Source: Hydractinia symbiolongicarpus (Eukaryota; Cnidaria; Hydrozoa; Anthoathecata; Hydractiniidae). Taken from it: a stretch of DNA of 64,000 nt. The stretch covers positions 7,688,001-7,752,000 of the forward strand of contig NC_079879.1 in NCBI RefSeq assembly GCF_029227915.1, in the 5' to 3' direction. Made by a program: the position numbers and the translations under genes. The notes beneath the pieces are model-generated. The model was not told where the DNA came from and searched no databases. It saw only the letters and a list, made by a program, of their open reading frames with translations. Below are positions 23,890-42,393 of this stretch, piece by piece. Numbering within the stretch: position 1 is the stretch's first letter; every line of letters begins with the position of its first letter.

Positions 23890-24415
23890 CGACGCTTACC
23901 AGATGACATGCAGAATTTTAACGATGACGTGTCACGTGGATATAACTTTGCACGAATTTTTTTGTTATATAGTTTATTCTAAAATTATGTATTCATTTTT
24001 TTTAACAAACAAATAAGGTTTAGCCCAGCATTTCTTTTATTTTGATTTTTTTTGATAATTTTAACACCTAAAGTTGCTTAAAAGTTGTTTCTCATAAAAC
24101 TTGTTAGACCAGAAAGTTTCCAATTAAGGTTAATATTTTGTGACGTTTGTCCGTCACCTTTATAACGGTTCGTTATCTCTGAACTTAACTATAACGTCTT
24201 TTAGTGTGGCGGTTGATAGTTACTGTATGTGTTTAAAATACGTGGTTTTCAACAATGATATACAAAAAGAATCAACAGATTTATTACTGAAATGAAATAC
24301 GTACATATTCTTATAATATTTAAAAGTCCTGAGTAAAACTTTGAAGTACAGTAGAAGAGCGTCACTGAAACCTTTCCAGGCTGTTCGTATTCTTCATCAA
24401 ATTTTAGTATATAGT

Positions 24416-29946
<5,531 letters not shown>

Positions 29947-31419
29947 GTTGTATAATCATTAGATACTATTATATAATAAGTATGATAGTTACAACACTAA
30001 GCATAAAGAGAATAATAGCTGGGTGAAATCTGTAATCCTATTGAATCTTTTTGTTCACAATAGCACAATTTACATTCTACAAGATTGAGCAACCAGAATT
30101 ACATGGTGTGCTTATTTTTAAACATCTAGACTATTAATACCAAAGAATGTTGACATAGCAAAAAAGGTTTAAAAATATACTTGTTTGTTTAAAGTTTCAT
30201 TTTGTAATTATTACTCTTGCTTATTACATATATCTAAGTTCTTGTTTAGTTTTCGAATAGACAAAATTTTCCTAAATTTAGTCTTTTTTTAACACAGTTC
30301 AGCTGATATCAGCAAAAAAATACAACCTTAGGTGTAACTTTCGTAATTAGAAAATTCGTGAAATTTTTGCTTTTTCGAATGAGCGATATTGTGTGCACAT
30401 AACCTTTCAGTAATCGATGCGATTAAAAAAATTTCAGAGCATTTTTTTTTTTTCTTTTTGAGATAGACCATTCATGTGAACTTTTTAAGAATTGTATATC
30501 TACTAGAATTTGTTCTTTAGAATAAAAAAACAAGGAAAAATGTCAAATTTTGTTTTTCACAAACAACTTTTGCAAATTGAAGAACTACTGTTTTTGGAAA
30601 ATTTCTTTTTCTTGCTCATCTAAACTCTTAGTCTTTCAAACTGGTGTTACACATCAACAATTTAAACAGTAAGATCTCCCTGCTTCACTGCCCATCACTA
30701 CTGTACAACATAATACTTCTTATACAGGCCTCATAAACCTCAACCCTGGACATAATATATTGGGAACTGGGAACTGGGAATTTTAAAGATTGCAGCCATT
30801 AGCAATTACGGATAATGTTTAAAGTAATACGCACCTCAAACTTGTCAAAGTTCGCAAAATAGAGATTCCTTCTACTTCCTAAATGGTTTTCCTGAAGCTG
30901 TCTGAGTAAAAATATAGTAGTGCCACTGGAACAAAACCAAATTGCATCCTATCTATAATTATTTCTCTAATTTTGTTATTTACCTTGAAGGTATAAAATT
31001 TTTTGGGTATTTCATTTTTTGATCCTAAAATTTTTACATTTTTGGGGTATTTAATTTCGAGATTTTTGCTTTTAGAAATTTTTCGCCTCTATATAATATT
31101 ATTTAACGGGGTGGGGGGGGGGGGGGGGGGGTATTTAACGAAGAATAAAACAACATTTTTGTGAATCTCAAGTTTTATTATTTTTTTTTAGTGTGTGATG
31201 TATAGAGATAAAGTCAGGAATAATACAAGCAGTGTAGAAAATTTTTTTTTGCACGTATACAACTTTGTTAAAAAAAGAAACATTGTGTTTTTTTTTTGTT
31301 AAGGTATTCATTTATGATGTTTCTAGCATCGCATCAAACACTGTTTTTCCTGTCTTCAGTAGCAGAATAAAAATTAAACATCATATTTTTTATATACTTC
31401 ACTTTGGTAGCATTCAGTG

Positions 31420-31766
31420 ATTCTTTTGCAAGAACATGCCCTTTTTTAATGATGCTTATGCTGTACAAGCTACAACCCTGCCTTTCTGACAGCAAGAAAA
31501 TTGCAGCTGGACTGAAATATTGTCAAGCTGTGTGCCCAGCAAATTGTGAATCATGTTTACCTTAATGCAAGAAGTGGTTAGCTGAAGAAGATCACTTTAA
31601 TGACGTGATGTTTACTAACGAGTCCATCAATGACACGCTGTTTGATGTTTCCGAAAAAAAGGTGACGTACCAAAACTGAAGCCAAAAGTAAAACATCCAT
31701 ATAAAGTTCACGTTTGACTAGGAAGAATTTAACTTCTCATTTTTACTGGGATAATGCGTAAAGTAA

Positions 31767-31813
<47 letters not shown>

Positions 31814-32240
31814 GTAAATAAATAAATAAATAAATGAATAAATAAATAAATAAATAAACGTTTTTTTTAATTATGAGAGAACTACATATATAAAGAACAT
31901 TTGGCTATTATTAAAAAAATTAAACAAGTTAAGAACATTAATTTTTCGTGGAAGAGATCCTTCAAAATACTTTAAAACCGTCGGTGAAAAAGTTATACCC
32001 TGACGGTCATCAATTATAACAGGATAACAATCCGAAGCACATGTCCATTCTAGTAACCCAATTGAACAGATGTGGTCTAAATTAAAGCGATATATTTGTT
32101 AAGGCAATAAAACATCAATGAAAAAAGAGTTAGTCAATGCTATTAAAGAATTTTTGAAAAGTGCAATGGTAGCTAAATGTAATAAATACATCGACCATTT
32201 ATATAAAGTCATTCCAATTGTTTCATGTGCTAAATAAAAA
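31420..32240 (+). pseudogene. Decayed Tc1/mariner-like transposase
   Basis: Translating across frames shows Tc1-family landmarks in order: FTNES near 31609 where the family has FTDES, so the first catalytic Asp is replaced by Asn; KPKVKHPYKVHV near 31679; QDNNPKH near 32020 (second catalytic Asp region); and NPIEQMWSKLKRYI near 32055 with the final catalytic Glu. Stops and frameshifts interrupt it many times, and a TAAA repeat of about 95 bp (31766-31858) is inserted in the middle. The enzyme would have cut and pasted its own transposon at TA sites; this copy is dead. Confidence 0.8.
31766..31858. repeat. TAAA microsatellite
   Basis: More than 20 copies of the tetranucleotide AAAT with a few substitutions (TAAG, TGAA). 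It lies inside the dead transposase. No function is visible. Confidence 0.95.
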
Positions 32241-34347
32241 ACAATATTTAGGTTCGTGTAAAAACAATAAAATTGCATGCAAAACACGAGATTCTATCAA
32301 AGTACCTTAATAAATCGCATGTAAAAACAAAAGATAATAGGTTGCCGTTCATGAGTTCATAAAAAACAAAATTTAAAGCTTTGTTAAATTTTATATTTTT
32401 TCTTCTGTTGATTCTTTGATGGCTATAGCAATTAAATACAACAATGAGTTATGCGAAGTTTAGACAAGCTAATTAAAGTTCGCATGTGAGACATGAACTC
32501 TATTGTTTATAACGTGCAAAAATAGCTCATGTATTTAAGAATAGGTTATATAACAATAACAACGAAAGTTCTGACGCTACGAAAGGTTCGTATGAAGGTG
32601 ATAAATATCGTGCACATGTAAAGTTACATTTAAGCGGTACTGTACATCTCTTTGCCCTTCAAATGATTGACTATTACACTCAACTGTCAGTCACGCAGGA
32701 TAACATTTATAAATAAATTTTAAATGTTGATAAGAAATAAAGAATATAAAGCAGTTAAAAATGGTAATAAACAATCATAAACACTAAAATACTACAATTC
32801 ATACTATACCTATAGTTCTTATCCAATGAAGATGCACAACATGTTACTGACTCTTTTTTTAATTTCAGACTACCATGTTTATCCAACTTTTTATTCCCCG
32901 CACACTTATTCTCTGTTTGTTGTATGCGCCTAAAATTAATGTTTTATTTTACCTTAGTCTGCATTAGAATCTAAGAGTACATTTTTTCGAGAAAATGCAG
33001 TAAAATTACAGAGATAAAGGTTATGTGATGGGGAAAGCATGCAGAAGGCGAGCAATGGGTGAGGTGTTTTTGTTGAGACTTTTCTCACCTTTTTGGTCAA
33101 GCTTTTAGTAGGTAGTGCTAGCTAGCTCTGTTTAACCTACCTTGTCTGACAACAGAGTCTTGTATGGCTAATCATCTTACATATTTAGTATATGTAGAAA
33201 GCCAACTGACTGAAAAAAGAAATAATACACGTTTTCACACAGTAGTGGTTTCAAAAGACAAAAGACACGGCTATGAGAAAAATCTGCGCAGAGGCTACTA
33301 TGCAGAAACTGAAGAAAACAACAACAAACATGTTTGCCAGTCAACAGCAGTGTGGGTACTTTTGGTAAAAAGGAAAAGTCGTTTTCAGTTTTAATATTGA
33401 ATTTATGTCTTCTAAATTGGTTTTAAGATGATTATTACGGTGCAACTAGTTGTACAGATAACTTGAGTTGGATAAAATAAGGGTATGTTATTTTTACTCA
33501 ACTGTGAAAAGGTGTATAAAGTCTTGTTGAAAAATGACGTGACAAGGTAGCTAGCTAGTCCTGAACCAACACTAATCTCAGTGGTGTGTTTCTTTTTCTG
33601 GATCGCGGTAACTCTTCTGCATGAAAACCTTGTCACCAGGACTTTCGAAAAAAATTGAATGGTAATGCGCCCAGTCCTCAAAAAATGCCAAATAAGGACA
33701 GAAAGGAAAATACGCCTTTGCTTCGAAAATTTTCGCCGGAAAAAGAAAGTAGTCTCAAAAACTTAAAAAATCAGCAGTTTACTTTATAAGTAGTTTATAG
33801 TTAAATTTAACAGGTTTTAGCATAGGATATATAAGGATTTTCAAATACACAAGCAAACACTAGTGCTTACTTGACGGCCGGGCCTTAATGTTAAAAAAGA
33901 AAGAACCCCTGGGGACGAGATTGTTATGATTCCCAAGTAGATTATATCAGTAAGCAGCAAGCAAAAAAAGTATATATCAGAAGCGCCACCGGAAAGCCCC
34001 CCCGCCTCTCTTTTTTCAACCCTCGCCTCTCCTATTTTATTTAACAAAAGCACTTTTTTACATCAGTCACTACTACAGTATTGGTGTTTTTTTACGTGGC
34101 AGGTTCGTTGTTCACACTAGTTTTTGGCCCGATGTTGAACACCAAGGAAATTTCCTGTCTGAACCAAAAAAGATAAATTTTGAAAAATGGGGAGACTTTA
34201 CGAATTGTATGTACATCAAAGCATGCGGTGCAAAACGCTCGAAGTTTTGTTGTATGTGGTGTTGCAGTTAACCCAAATCAGAAGGTAATTTTAAATTACA
34301 TAACTGAGTTGGAAAAAAAATTTCCAGAGTTCGATGTTTTCGATGAC

Positions 34348-34394
34348 TTCATACAACACGCAAATAGTAAACTCTATTTGCGTGTTGTATGAAG
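34348..34394. repeat. Perfect hairpin with 21-bp arms
   Basis: CTTCATACAACACGCAAATAG is mirrored exactly by CTATTTGCGTGTTGTATGAAG with a 5-6 base loop (TAAACT region). The 70-codon frame starting at 34180 runs through the hairpin and is therefore suspect. It may be a fold-back insertion or a small structured RNA. Confidence 0.85.
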
Positions 34395-34564
34395 TTTGTT
34401 TTTATGGCTTCCAATATATTTATTCTAAGCTTTAGAACTTTGTTTTGTATGTTTCTATATGCAATAAAACTAACCATACAATCAATGACTTTTTATTACG
34501 CAACTTTAAAACTGTGTAATTCATATCAACCATTGTATACCTTAACTCATTAACAATACATCGA

Positions 34565-35215
34565 ATTCTGCTCCTACCAAACATGTCACACTCCGCATAC
34601 TCAGCATGTCACACTCCGTATACTAAGCCTGTCACATTCCGTATAGCAAATTTCGTATATTAAGCATTTCATACTTCGTTTACTAAGCATGTCACACTAC
34701 TCCGTATACTAAGCATGTCACACTACTCCGTGCACTAAGCATGTCACACTCTGTATACTAATACTGTCACACTCCGTATACTAAGCATGTCACACTCCAT
34801 ATAGCATACTTCGTATATGAAGCCTGCCACACTTCATATAGCAAACTTCGTATATTAAGCATGTCACACTTCTTATACTAAGCATGGCATGCTCCATATA
34901 GAATACTCCATATGGTATAGTCCTTATAGCATAGTCCGTGTAGCATACTCCGTATGGCATACACCTTATAGCAACCTCGTTCCCAGGGCATTTTGCCTTG
35001 TTGATAAAGCTGATAGCGGCGATTGTTGGCCACTACGAAATAACGGCCCACAAGACCCTGGGACGAGGATGACCTTATAGCACATTCTGCATACTCTGCA
35101 TACCAAATTCGGCATAATATACTCTAATTATCTCAAAAATCTGTATGCCATAATTCGTTTGCTGTAATGAAACTACACTCCGTATAGCTAGATTATACTT
35201 CGTATGTTTACAATA
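34565..35215. repeat. Tandem array of CGTATA-type repeats
   Basis: The unit TCCGTATACTAAGCATGTCA is repeated with variations about every 20-26 bases between 34590 and 34890, then shorter TCCGTATAGCATAC-type units continue to about 34970 and again from 35075 to 35200. A CCTCGTTCCCAGGG-type element (34973-35072) interrupts it. An outlying group, TCCGTATAGCAGCTATACGG, at 35370-35410 is a palindrome of the same unit. Confidence 0.85.
34973..35072. mobile_element. CCTCGTTCCCAGGG-type MITE inside the tandem array
   Basis: Starts AACCTCGTTCCCAGGGCATT and ends GACCCTGGGACGAGGATG, giving inverted ends of about 15 bp with one or two mismatches. The flanks on both sides are CCTTATAGCA-like array units, which could include a target duplication (ACCTTATAGCA occurs on both sides). 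This is the clearest recent-looking insertion of the family. Confidence 0.75.
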
Positions 35216-36089
35216 GATAAAGATGTAGGAAAATAATGTATTGTCTTTTTAACTTGTTCTTTATGGTGATTATTTTTTATTTTTTTAGGAAATAGTTTTA
35301 AACAGTCATATATTGCAATATTTCACTTTAAGAACATTCGTTGGCAGACTTCGTATAGCTAAACCAAACTCCGTATAGCAGCTATACGGAGTATTACTCC
35401 GTATAGAAACCACACTCAGTACGTCACATAAAGACCAAATTTCATGCTGCGATTTTTCTGCTATAGCGCAAAAAGCGCAGGCGTTACCTCATTAGGCATT
35501 TGCAAAGAGCATAGAGTTTCTTATAGCTATGGAGCAAGAGGGAAGAAAGAAAGAGAAAGTGAAGAGAATATTTTGTAAACTTATGAATGTCAAGTGCAAG
35601 AAATAAAAGCAACTCCTTAAACGTGGTTGAAATCATCTGAAGTGATTTAAAAACAATAATGGCGACATAAAAATGAAATCTTTAATAAGGATATTATATA
35701 TAATCTTTTTGTTTTGCGTTCATGAAAAAAGCCGCCTTCCTCAAGTTTGCTTTTTGTTTGTGATATGTTCTGGCATAGTTTTTTTAATTTCCCAATATGA
35801 AATAAAAGGAGTTTAATAACCTTAAATTTTGCACCAACAACTGTTTTTTACAACAGGCATTTCTGGTTACTTGTTAGGCTTATAAAAATCTTAACAAGTC
35901 TTGGGGGGAAACGAAGTTGGCATTTCTGGTTAGTAAAAATCGCAGCATGGAAATCGGCCTTAAATGTTGAATTGCACTCCACTGATTGTTAATTTTTGAT
36001 TTTTTTTTCAATTATAAATTGATTGAGGTGAGTGAAGTAATTAACTGATTTAGAACTCCTTATTTACTTTTGTCAATAATCACAATCAA

Positions 36090-36540
36090 AGAGTACCTTA
36101 TAGGGCAAAAAAGTCAGGGAAAAGTGACTAATTTTTTTCCAAGTGACTTAATTTTTCCCAGACCAAAATTTCCCCTGATTATTTTTCCCCGACCAGTACT
36201 TTTCCCCGATTTTTTTATAACTGACTAAGAATTTACCCCGACCTTTTTCTTTTATCCTAAACTTTTTTTCTCAAGGAAGATTACAAAAAGGATCGAGGAC
36301 ATAAAAAACATAATGGAAACAAAAAGAAACAACATTTTACTTATTCTCATAGTATTTTTTGTACGAAAAACATACATAGACAAATAAAAAAATTGATTCA
36401 AATTCCCTTGTGAGGTTATCTACAGGAATATCAAAAAATAGTCGGGAAAAAATGACTTATTTGAAAAATTAGTCGGAGAAAATTGACTTATTTTTTAAAG
36501 TGACTTAATTTTTTCCTGACTAAATTTTAACCCGACGAAA
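36090..36540. repeat. Repeated GACTTA / CCCCGA words
   Basis: AAGTGACTTAATTTTTCCC, TTTCCCCGACCAG and TTACCCCGACC occur on one side and GTCGGGAAAAAATGACTTA, AGTCGGAGAAAATTGACTTA and AAGTGACTTAATTTTTTCC on the other, so the segment mixes direct and inverted copies of a short word. Probably a decayed fold-back repeat. Confidence 0.5.
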
Positions 36541-37122
36541 TTTCAAGTTTCCATTATTGACAAGTAAATCTCGATAGATTTTGTAGGATCCAAAAACGCG
36601 TTAAAAACGTACTCCATGAGCAGAAGGTCGTAAAAAAGGACAGTGTTAACTAGGTTGTTCATAGCGGGCACTTTTTTGTCCCACACGGGTATTCATCATG
36701 GAGAGTTTGACTGCGTCTATTGGCCCTGTTCTCGTCCTTTAATCATTATAACTTAATTTGTGTCTGTTCATATTTTTCTATTCCTACAGGCTCAAACATA
36801 AGTTGACAAAGAGTGTTTTGAATTTCGTTTTGAGTCTCTCACCTCTTCACGAATACGAAAAGAAGGAGTAGAGCGATATAGGGTAGTGGTCGTGTTTTTA
36901 ATCAAACTGCCCACTTTGTATTACAAAGGACACTCGTTTACATTAAATGTTATTAAAACTCTACAAGCTGTCCTGCCTTGACATAATGTCGTCCTGTTTT
37001 TTGATAAAAAAATGTTAAAAAAAATACTTTGACTTAGAAAATGGATCTTGAATATGTTTTAATGTTCGTGCTAATAGAATTATCAAGTTTGCTTCAATAA
37101 AATTCTAAATTCAATGTGACAT

Positions 37123-39964
37123 TTAAAATGATTCAAATTCGTCGATGCGTTGTCTTGTGTTGCCCAACCGAATTTGTCGTAAGGTTCTATATTTGTCACG
37201 CCCTTCCTTTAAGTTACCTTCGTGCAACAAATCTTCTTGAGTTAGCTTGCTCCTGTCACGAGTTAAATTTAGCTGACTGCTAAGTTCCTAGAAATAAAAA
37301 AAATATTGAAAATAAGGGTGATTAGCTCCTTTATTACTGTTTCAGATGTTTATTCAGTGCCTTACATTCAACTGGAGCTTCAAGTTTTCATTCTTGTCTT
37401 GCTGTGAAGTATAATTAAGCTCTCTCTGATCGACGTTTATAAAGTTAAGATCCACAGCTTGGCGAGTTCTCTCTGTGTCTTGCTCATCCGCATATGTCAT
37501 GTTGTGAAGTTTTTCATTTTGCTCCTGTTCTCTTTGTCGAGACTCCGCCAGCTCTTTATAAAGGCGATCAGCTTCACGCTGTTTCTCCTCCGCTTCTGCA
37601 GCGCGCCGTGCACTCTTCGTCGCGGCTGTAGCAGCGTGAGCTTCAAATTCAGCTTTCTCCATACGTTCTTTAGCAGCTTCTTCTTCGAGACGTTTTTGCA
37701 CTGCCACAGCTTGCTCTTTTAAGCGATGCATCTCTTCAGCCTCTCTTAACGCTCTTCTTCTCCTTTGTTCTGCTTCTGCGGTATCTCTTTTCGATTTATC
37801 TAATGCTTCATACGCAAGACGTGCATCCTCTTCAAGTCTTCTTAATTGCTGCCCCAATTCATGTTTTTTTCTTTCGGCAGTTGCGCGTGCTTTTTGTTCA
37901 TTATTAAGTCGCTGTTTTTCTCGATATTTCGACCGTCTCTCTTCATAAGCTCGATTCCTCATTTGTTGAATTTCGATAGTTTCCGGTTTTCTTCGTCGCA
38001 TGTACAAATCAAGGTTACCCATACACAAGGTAAGAATACGCTTATTAATTCGTAAACGTGGAACGTAGAATAAAAACTCCTAAAATAACGGTGAAAAAAG
38101 CATACTAGTTACATGATATAGCAGGAAGTAAGTGCATTCCAACAACTTGAAACAGCGTTAATCTACAGAATTAATAGCAAAGTGGACATATAGCGGAAGG
38201 CTAAGTAATCCGTACCTGCTCTTTCTTATTGAATGGTGTGATGATAAACTTCTTATCGTTAAAAGATATATGTTGGATCTCGGTCCAAGAAATGACAATT
38301 TTGGGAGAGAGTTTATTTTCGCGTTTAAAGATATTCAAGCCCAATGCATCGACCCCGAGATACAAATCTGTCCCACGTTTGTTTTTGATATCGAAATAAT
38401 TAACACCATACATTTCTAAATCCTGTGCGATCTTTAAATACTCCATCATTGCTTCCTCCCTAAAAATATATTTTTGTATATATTACTTGTCTTAAACTTA
38501 CTTCTGTGTAAATAAGGAAAAAGTGAAGCAACTTTAGTATATGCAAAACTATGGTTGGTGATGAAGATATTTTAAGCATCGTATAACATTTACATAGAAG
38601 TTATCTTTTGAGACATACATTTTAAAAAAATGACAAGTAGAATGCGATAAACCTTGGTTGTAGCTACACTTGGTCTAAATTATATAATACGTATACGTGT
38701 TTTTAATTTTTAATAAAGTATATATTTTTTGTTTTTTTCAACACTTATTTGAGAATCACCTCTAAGAATGATTAGGCTTAAATTAGACACCTAAAATTTT
38801 AGGAACAAATACGTCAATCATAAGTGAGAACAAAATGAGATTGAATTTGGGACCAATCAACACTGAATAATGCTCAAAAAATAAGAACAAGCCTCAGGTT
38901 AGATTTTACTGCTTCTTATAAAACAGGATTACACTAATCATACCTGTGCATATATCGATGCTGACTCCAACAAGACATTATCCTTTCTTCCCACTGTTCT
39001 TTGGACATCTGATGCTGTTTAAGAACTCGATCTGGTAGTAAGCGATCGTTGTATAAGTATCCTTTCCTATGTACATCAGATTTGAAGTCGCCATATTTGA
39101 CTTGGACAGCATATGATGATAAAAGAACGGATGTGGCTGGTGAACAGTAGATTCTGTCATTCAAAATGTTATCTTTAACTTGTAGAAAAAACAGTTTCTG
39201 CGTGACATCTTGGATTAACTCCACCGAGACATTTTCGGGATAGAATTTAGCTCGGAATTTAAACTGCACAAGGCCATTTTTCTTGACATCTAGAGCAGCT
39301 ACATGTTTATTCAAATTTAACCAAGTTACATAACCCATTTCATCTGTATATTGAAGACCAAAAAACCAGAATTCTTGCAAGCCAATTGTTCTGACAACTT
39401 GATCAAAAATTTCTTTACCAGTTATGTTCGGTTCAACAATAAAATCCAATTCCGCATCCATTGTCCTTACGCGCACGTTTGTCTACGAAAAAATATTAAA
39501 ACAATGCTACTGCCAAGCTCCGAATACCATACCGACAGGGTTAGCGTCCACGTCCGTGAATGTTTCTGCCTACATCTATTAGTACAAACTACTGGTACCA
39601 ATCCACCCACTTCTTCTCTGACATGTGGGATGTACCACATATCCACCTAACGATAAAGGTTGTACCCACATATCTACCCTACGATACAGCTTGCTTTCCA
39701 CGTGTATCTACCCTAGGATAATGACTGTGCCTATAAATTTACTTTAGGATAAGGTATATACTTTATGAACAACTTCACAGACACTAGTTGACTAAACAAG
39801 GGAATTTTATCTTACCTAATGACAAAGAACTCGCAAATATCTCGACTTTCTACCCATTTAGGAACAAGCTATACGTATTCATCATATTATACCCTGTTTA
39901 AACTTTTCAAACAGTCTTATATGCGGAGGTATAGAGTAACAAAAAAACTTACGTTGTTCGTCAT
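37123..39964 (-). CDS. ERM (ezrin/radixin/moesin) family protein, diverged copy A
   Basis: Exons in - strand order: 39964-39953 (MTNN), 39482-38944, 38459-38216, 38079-37366, 37287-37123; all in phase, 557 residues. ERM proteins link membrane proteins and PIP2 to cortical actin. Residues ~5-280 are the FERM domain ([64 protein letters not shown]), ~285-475 a charged helical region and the last ~80 the C-terminal actin/FERM-binding domain. [11 protein letters not shown] keeps the regulatory phosphothreonine (about T538) and the end is QRIDEFESF. It differs from copy B where copy B is near-universal: [12 protein letters not shown] instead of [12 protein letters not shown], and TPFNKKEQ instead of KPIDRKAP. 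Exon boundaries are identical to copy B, so this is a tandem duplicate. The 4-codon first exon is inferred from phase and its match in design to copy B. Confidence 0.93.
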
Positions 39965-41085
39965 ATTGATGTTTTATATATTTATCTAAAAGACAAGGTA
40001 AATTATTATGGTGTTCGTGTGGTAAGTAAAAACATGTCTTTAAATTTAACTGAACCTTGCGAGTATAGTTGACAATTTTCATACAAAACTGGCGACGAAT
40101 GAGAAATACGTAAATACTAACGAAACAACAACTCAGCAAAATTTTTTCAACGATTTCATCCATTGCATGTATAGTATACAAACAGAAGGATTACATAATT
40201 TATTAATACATTCTATAATTTTACACTGTAAACAAAAATTGGCTAACAAGGTTATAATATTTCTCACAATGTTATCTGCTAATACCAATTGTACAATTTT
40301 GATATTTGTTAATTCGTTTGTTATTAAAGCCAGCCACCATAGAAAATAATTTACCCGAAGAGAGCAATAAGTTTGAAGTTGTGTTTCAATCGATTTGCTG
40401 TAAACTGGCTGCTTCCCTATTGACTCATTACGAATACTTCCTGTCTCAGGTAATCTTCGAGTAATCTTATTGCACGAAAACTTGCGTGTTTGCTAGCATG
40501 TTATTAAGCGATGAAATTATTTTTTACTTCCCTCTTATAATATCATTTACTTTTAAGTTTCTTTTTCAAAAGATCTGAAAAGTTTTACAGAGAAATCGTC
40601 AGTTTGACAGGATCAATCATCAAGTAATTCCCGCCAAAATATAAATTCTAGTGAAGAATTTATCTGCTGCTACTATTTAGAAATTTACTACGATGTCTTG
40701 TAATGTTGTATTTTTAAACAATAAAACGTAAATTATGAAGTCATAACTTTACATTACCTTTTAAAAACTCCTGTTAAAAAATCTGCTCAAATAACATTTG
40801 GTCAAGAATTTACTATCAGTCACCATCACAATTTTGTTCCATTTCACCGATTAAAATGTGCGCAGACATAACTCCTGTATACAGTTCTTGCATTAAGTTG
40901 TAAATCGTTATGTCGTTTTCTTTTGAAAATAAGTTGTTGTTATAGCTTATTGCTTAACTATTCATAGAGATATTCCACCATTTTTAAAGTAACTATAGCA
41001 ACAAACCACTTATGTTTTAGTCTTATCGTTTTTAATGATTAAGAAAATAAATTAAGCAGCGAAATAGTTACCAGATCCTGAATTA

Positions 41086-41157
41086 CACCCTCGTCCCCAG
41101 TGCTTTTTGCCTTCTTCTCTCATTTTAAAAATGCAAAAAACCCTAGGGCGAGGGTGC
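41086..41157. mobile_element. CCTCGTCCCCAG-type hairpin element
   Basis: ACCCTCGTCCCCAGTGCTTT at the left pairs with ACCCTAGGGCGAGGGT at the right; about 72 bp in all. Member of the dispersed CCTCGTTCCCAG-type family. Confidence 0.65.
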
Positions 41158-41527
41158 CTAAACTATACTCTAAATAAATTTCGTACAATGAGCCCAGGAA
41201 CCTGGGTATCTGGCATCCTTAAACTTCAGCGTATAAGTCAAAAAATGAGTCCTTTTGTTGGCTTTCCCAGAAAAGGTCTGGAAACAAGGATTTTTTGTTA
41301 GGCTATTTGCATTACGTATTATTCACCGCCCTTATCCGCGTTATTTCCTATGCCCAGCGATAAAAGCGCTTGTACTAGAAGCATTTTGTCTGTGACAGGC
41401 AAAGTTGATATGTTCATAACAATAGTTCATAATCCGCATTTTCGTCCCCAGAGACCTTTGAGATAAACCATGAGGGGCTTAGGGCTAGTGCATGCGCGAG
41501 GTATGCATATAGTAGTTATCTATATTA

Positions 41528-41668
41528 CTAGTCGTTAGCCCGTAGAAAATCCACGGGTTCGCCCCTTCCTTTTTATACCGCATTGCGTGCTTCTCGCTAT
41601 TGCGCAGCTAAGCTACCATTTTGCGTGACAGACAGACGGACAGACGTATACGGGCATTATAATATAGT
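41528..41668 (-). mobile_element. Very short Helitron-like element, copy 3
   Basis: On the - strand the 3' end carries the hairpin CCCGTGGATTTTCTACGGG, a 7-base spacer CTAACGA and CTAG followed by T. The 5' end reads CTATATTATAATGCCCG, with the expected initial T of TC changed to A. Near the 5' end there is a GTCTGTCCGTCTGTCTGTC run. Only about 141 bp remain, with no coding sequence. Confidence 0.7.
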
Positions 41669-42303
41669 TGCACGCTGAAAATCCAACTTCGATTTTTTTG
41701 CAGTCTTCCATATTTTTTTACCATGACCAAAAAAGGAGAAACGTTCGAAATAAAGTCCCAAATCTTTCATTATAACGAATTTCCCTTAAATTCGAACACG
41801 TATCGAAGAAAAATAGAAATCTACATCTTTTTAATCTGCCAATTCATTTATTTAGCTATGCCTTACCGGTAAGTAACTTAATTCTGTGCTACCTAATATA
41901 CTTGACAACAAGAATTTTCACCTACTTTCTTTCAGCCGACTTTTTTTTTACTGCTAAAGTATTGGCATAGTTTTTATGAGTTATAACAATTAAAATTGAT
42001 GCAATTAATTCTTATCTTCAGGATCTTTTGCCTGGAGCCATTTATTACCTTATGAAAAAATTGTCCTTGGAAGAAGATTCAGTTCGTCACAATACCCCCA
42101 TTTCTCTAAAAACCTCTGATTCATTGACCAGTCTCTTTTTAAAAGAAACGGTTGTCCTTGTTTCTTGTTTTGGACGGAACATTTCCCATGACCTTACAAT
42201 ATTGCATTTATGGTTCACTCGATGACACGACATCAAATCTTTGTTCACTACGAAAGCACACATTACGTAATGTAAAGAGATAAATGTATTGAAAGGGATA
42301 TAT

Positions 42304-42393
42304 AACCTCGAACCCAGGGCCTGTAGCGTTTTTGGTATAAGGTGAAATTCTTCTTCATGTCAAAAATCGCTACAGGCCCTGGGTTCGAGGTTG
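42304..42393. mobile_element. CCTCGAACCCAGGGC hairpin element
   Basis: AACCTCGAACCCAGGGCCTG continues into TAGCGTTTTTG and is mirrored by CAAAAATCGCTACAGGCCC and TGGGTTCGAGGTT. The arms are about 31 bp with a single extra base and a ~25-base loop. It is the most intact copy of the family in this window. Confidence 0.8.

Larger units (their letters stand above)
29947..37122. other. Gene-poor region with transposon remains and tandem repeats
   Basis: No well supported host gene was found. Contents: a possible isolated - strand exon at about 30831-30905; a poly-G tract near 31110-31131; a dead Tc1/mariner-like transposase (31420-32240) interrupted by a TAAA microsatellite; a perfect hairpin at 34348-34394; an array of CGTATA-type repeats (34565-35215) hit by a hairpin element; and repeats around GTCGGGG/GACTTATTTTT words at 36090-36540. 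Short frames at 33.1-34.4 kb match nothing recognised. Confidence 0.5.

Noticed and set aside
37459-38055. + strand frames opposite ERM copy A
   Set aside because: Shadows of the Arg/Glu/Lys-rich helical coding region on the - strand.
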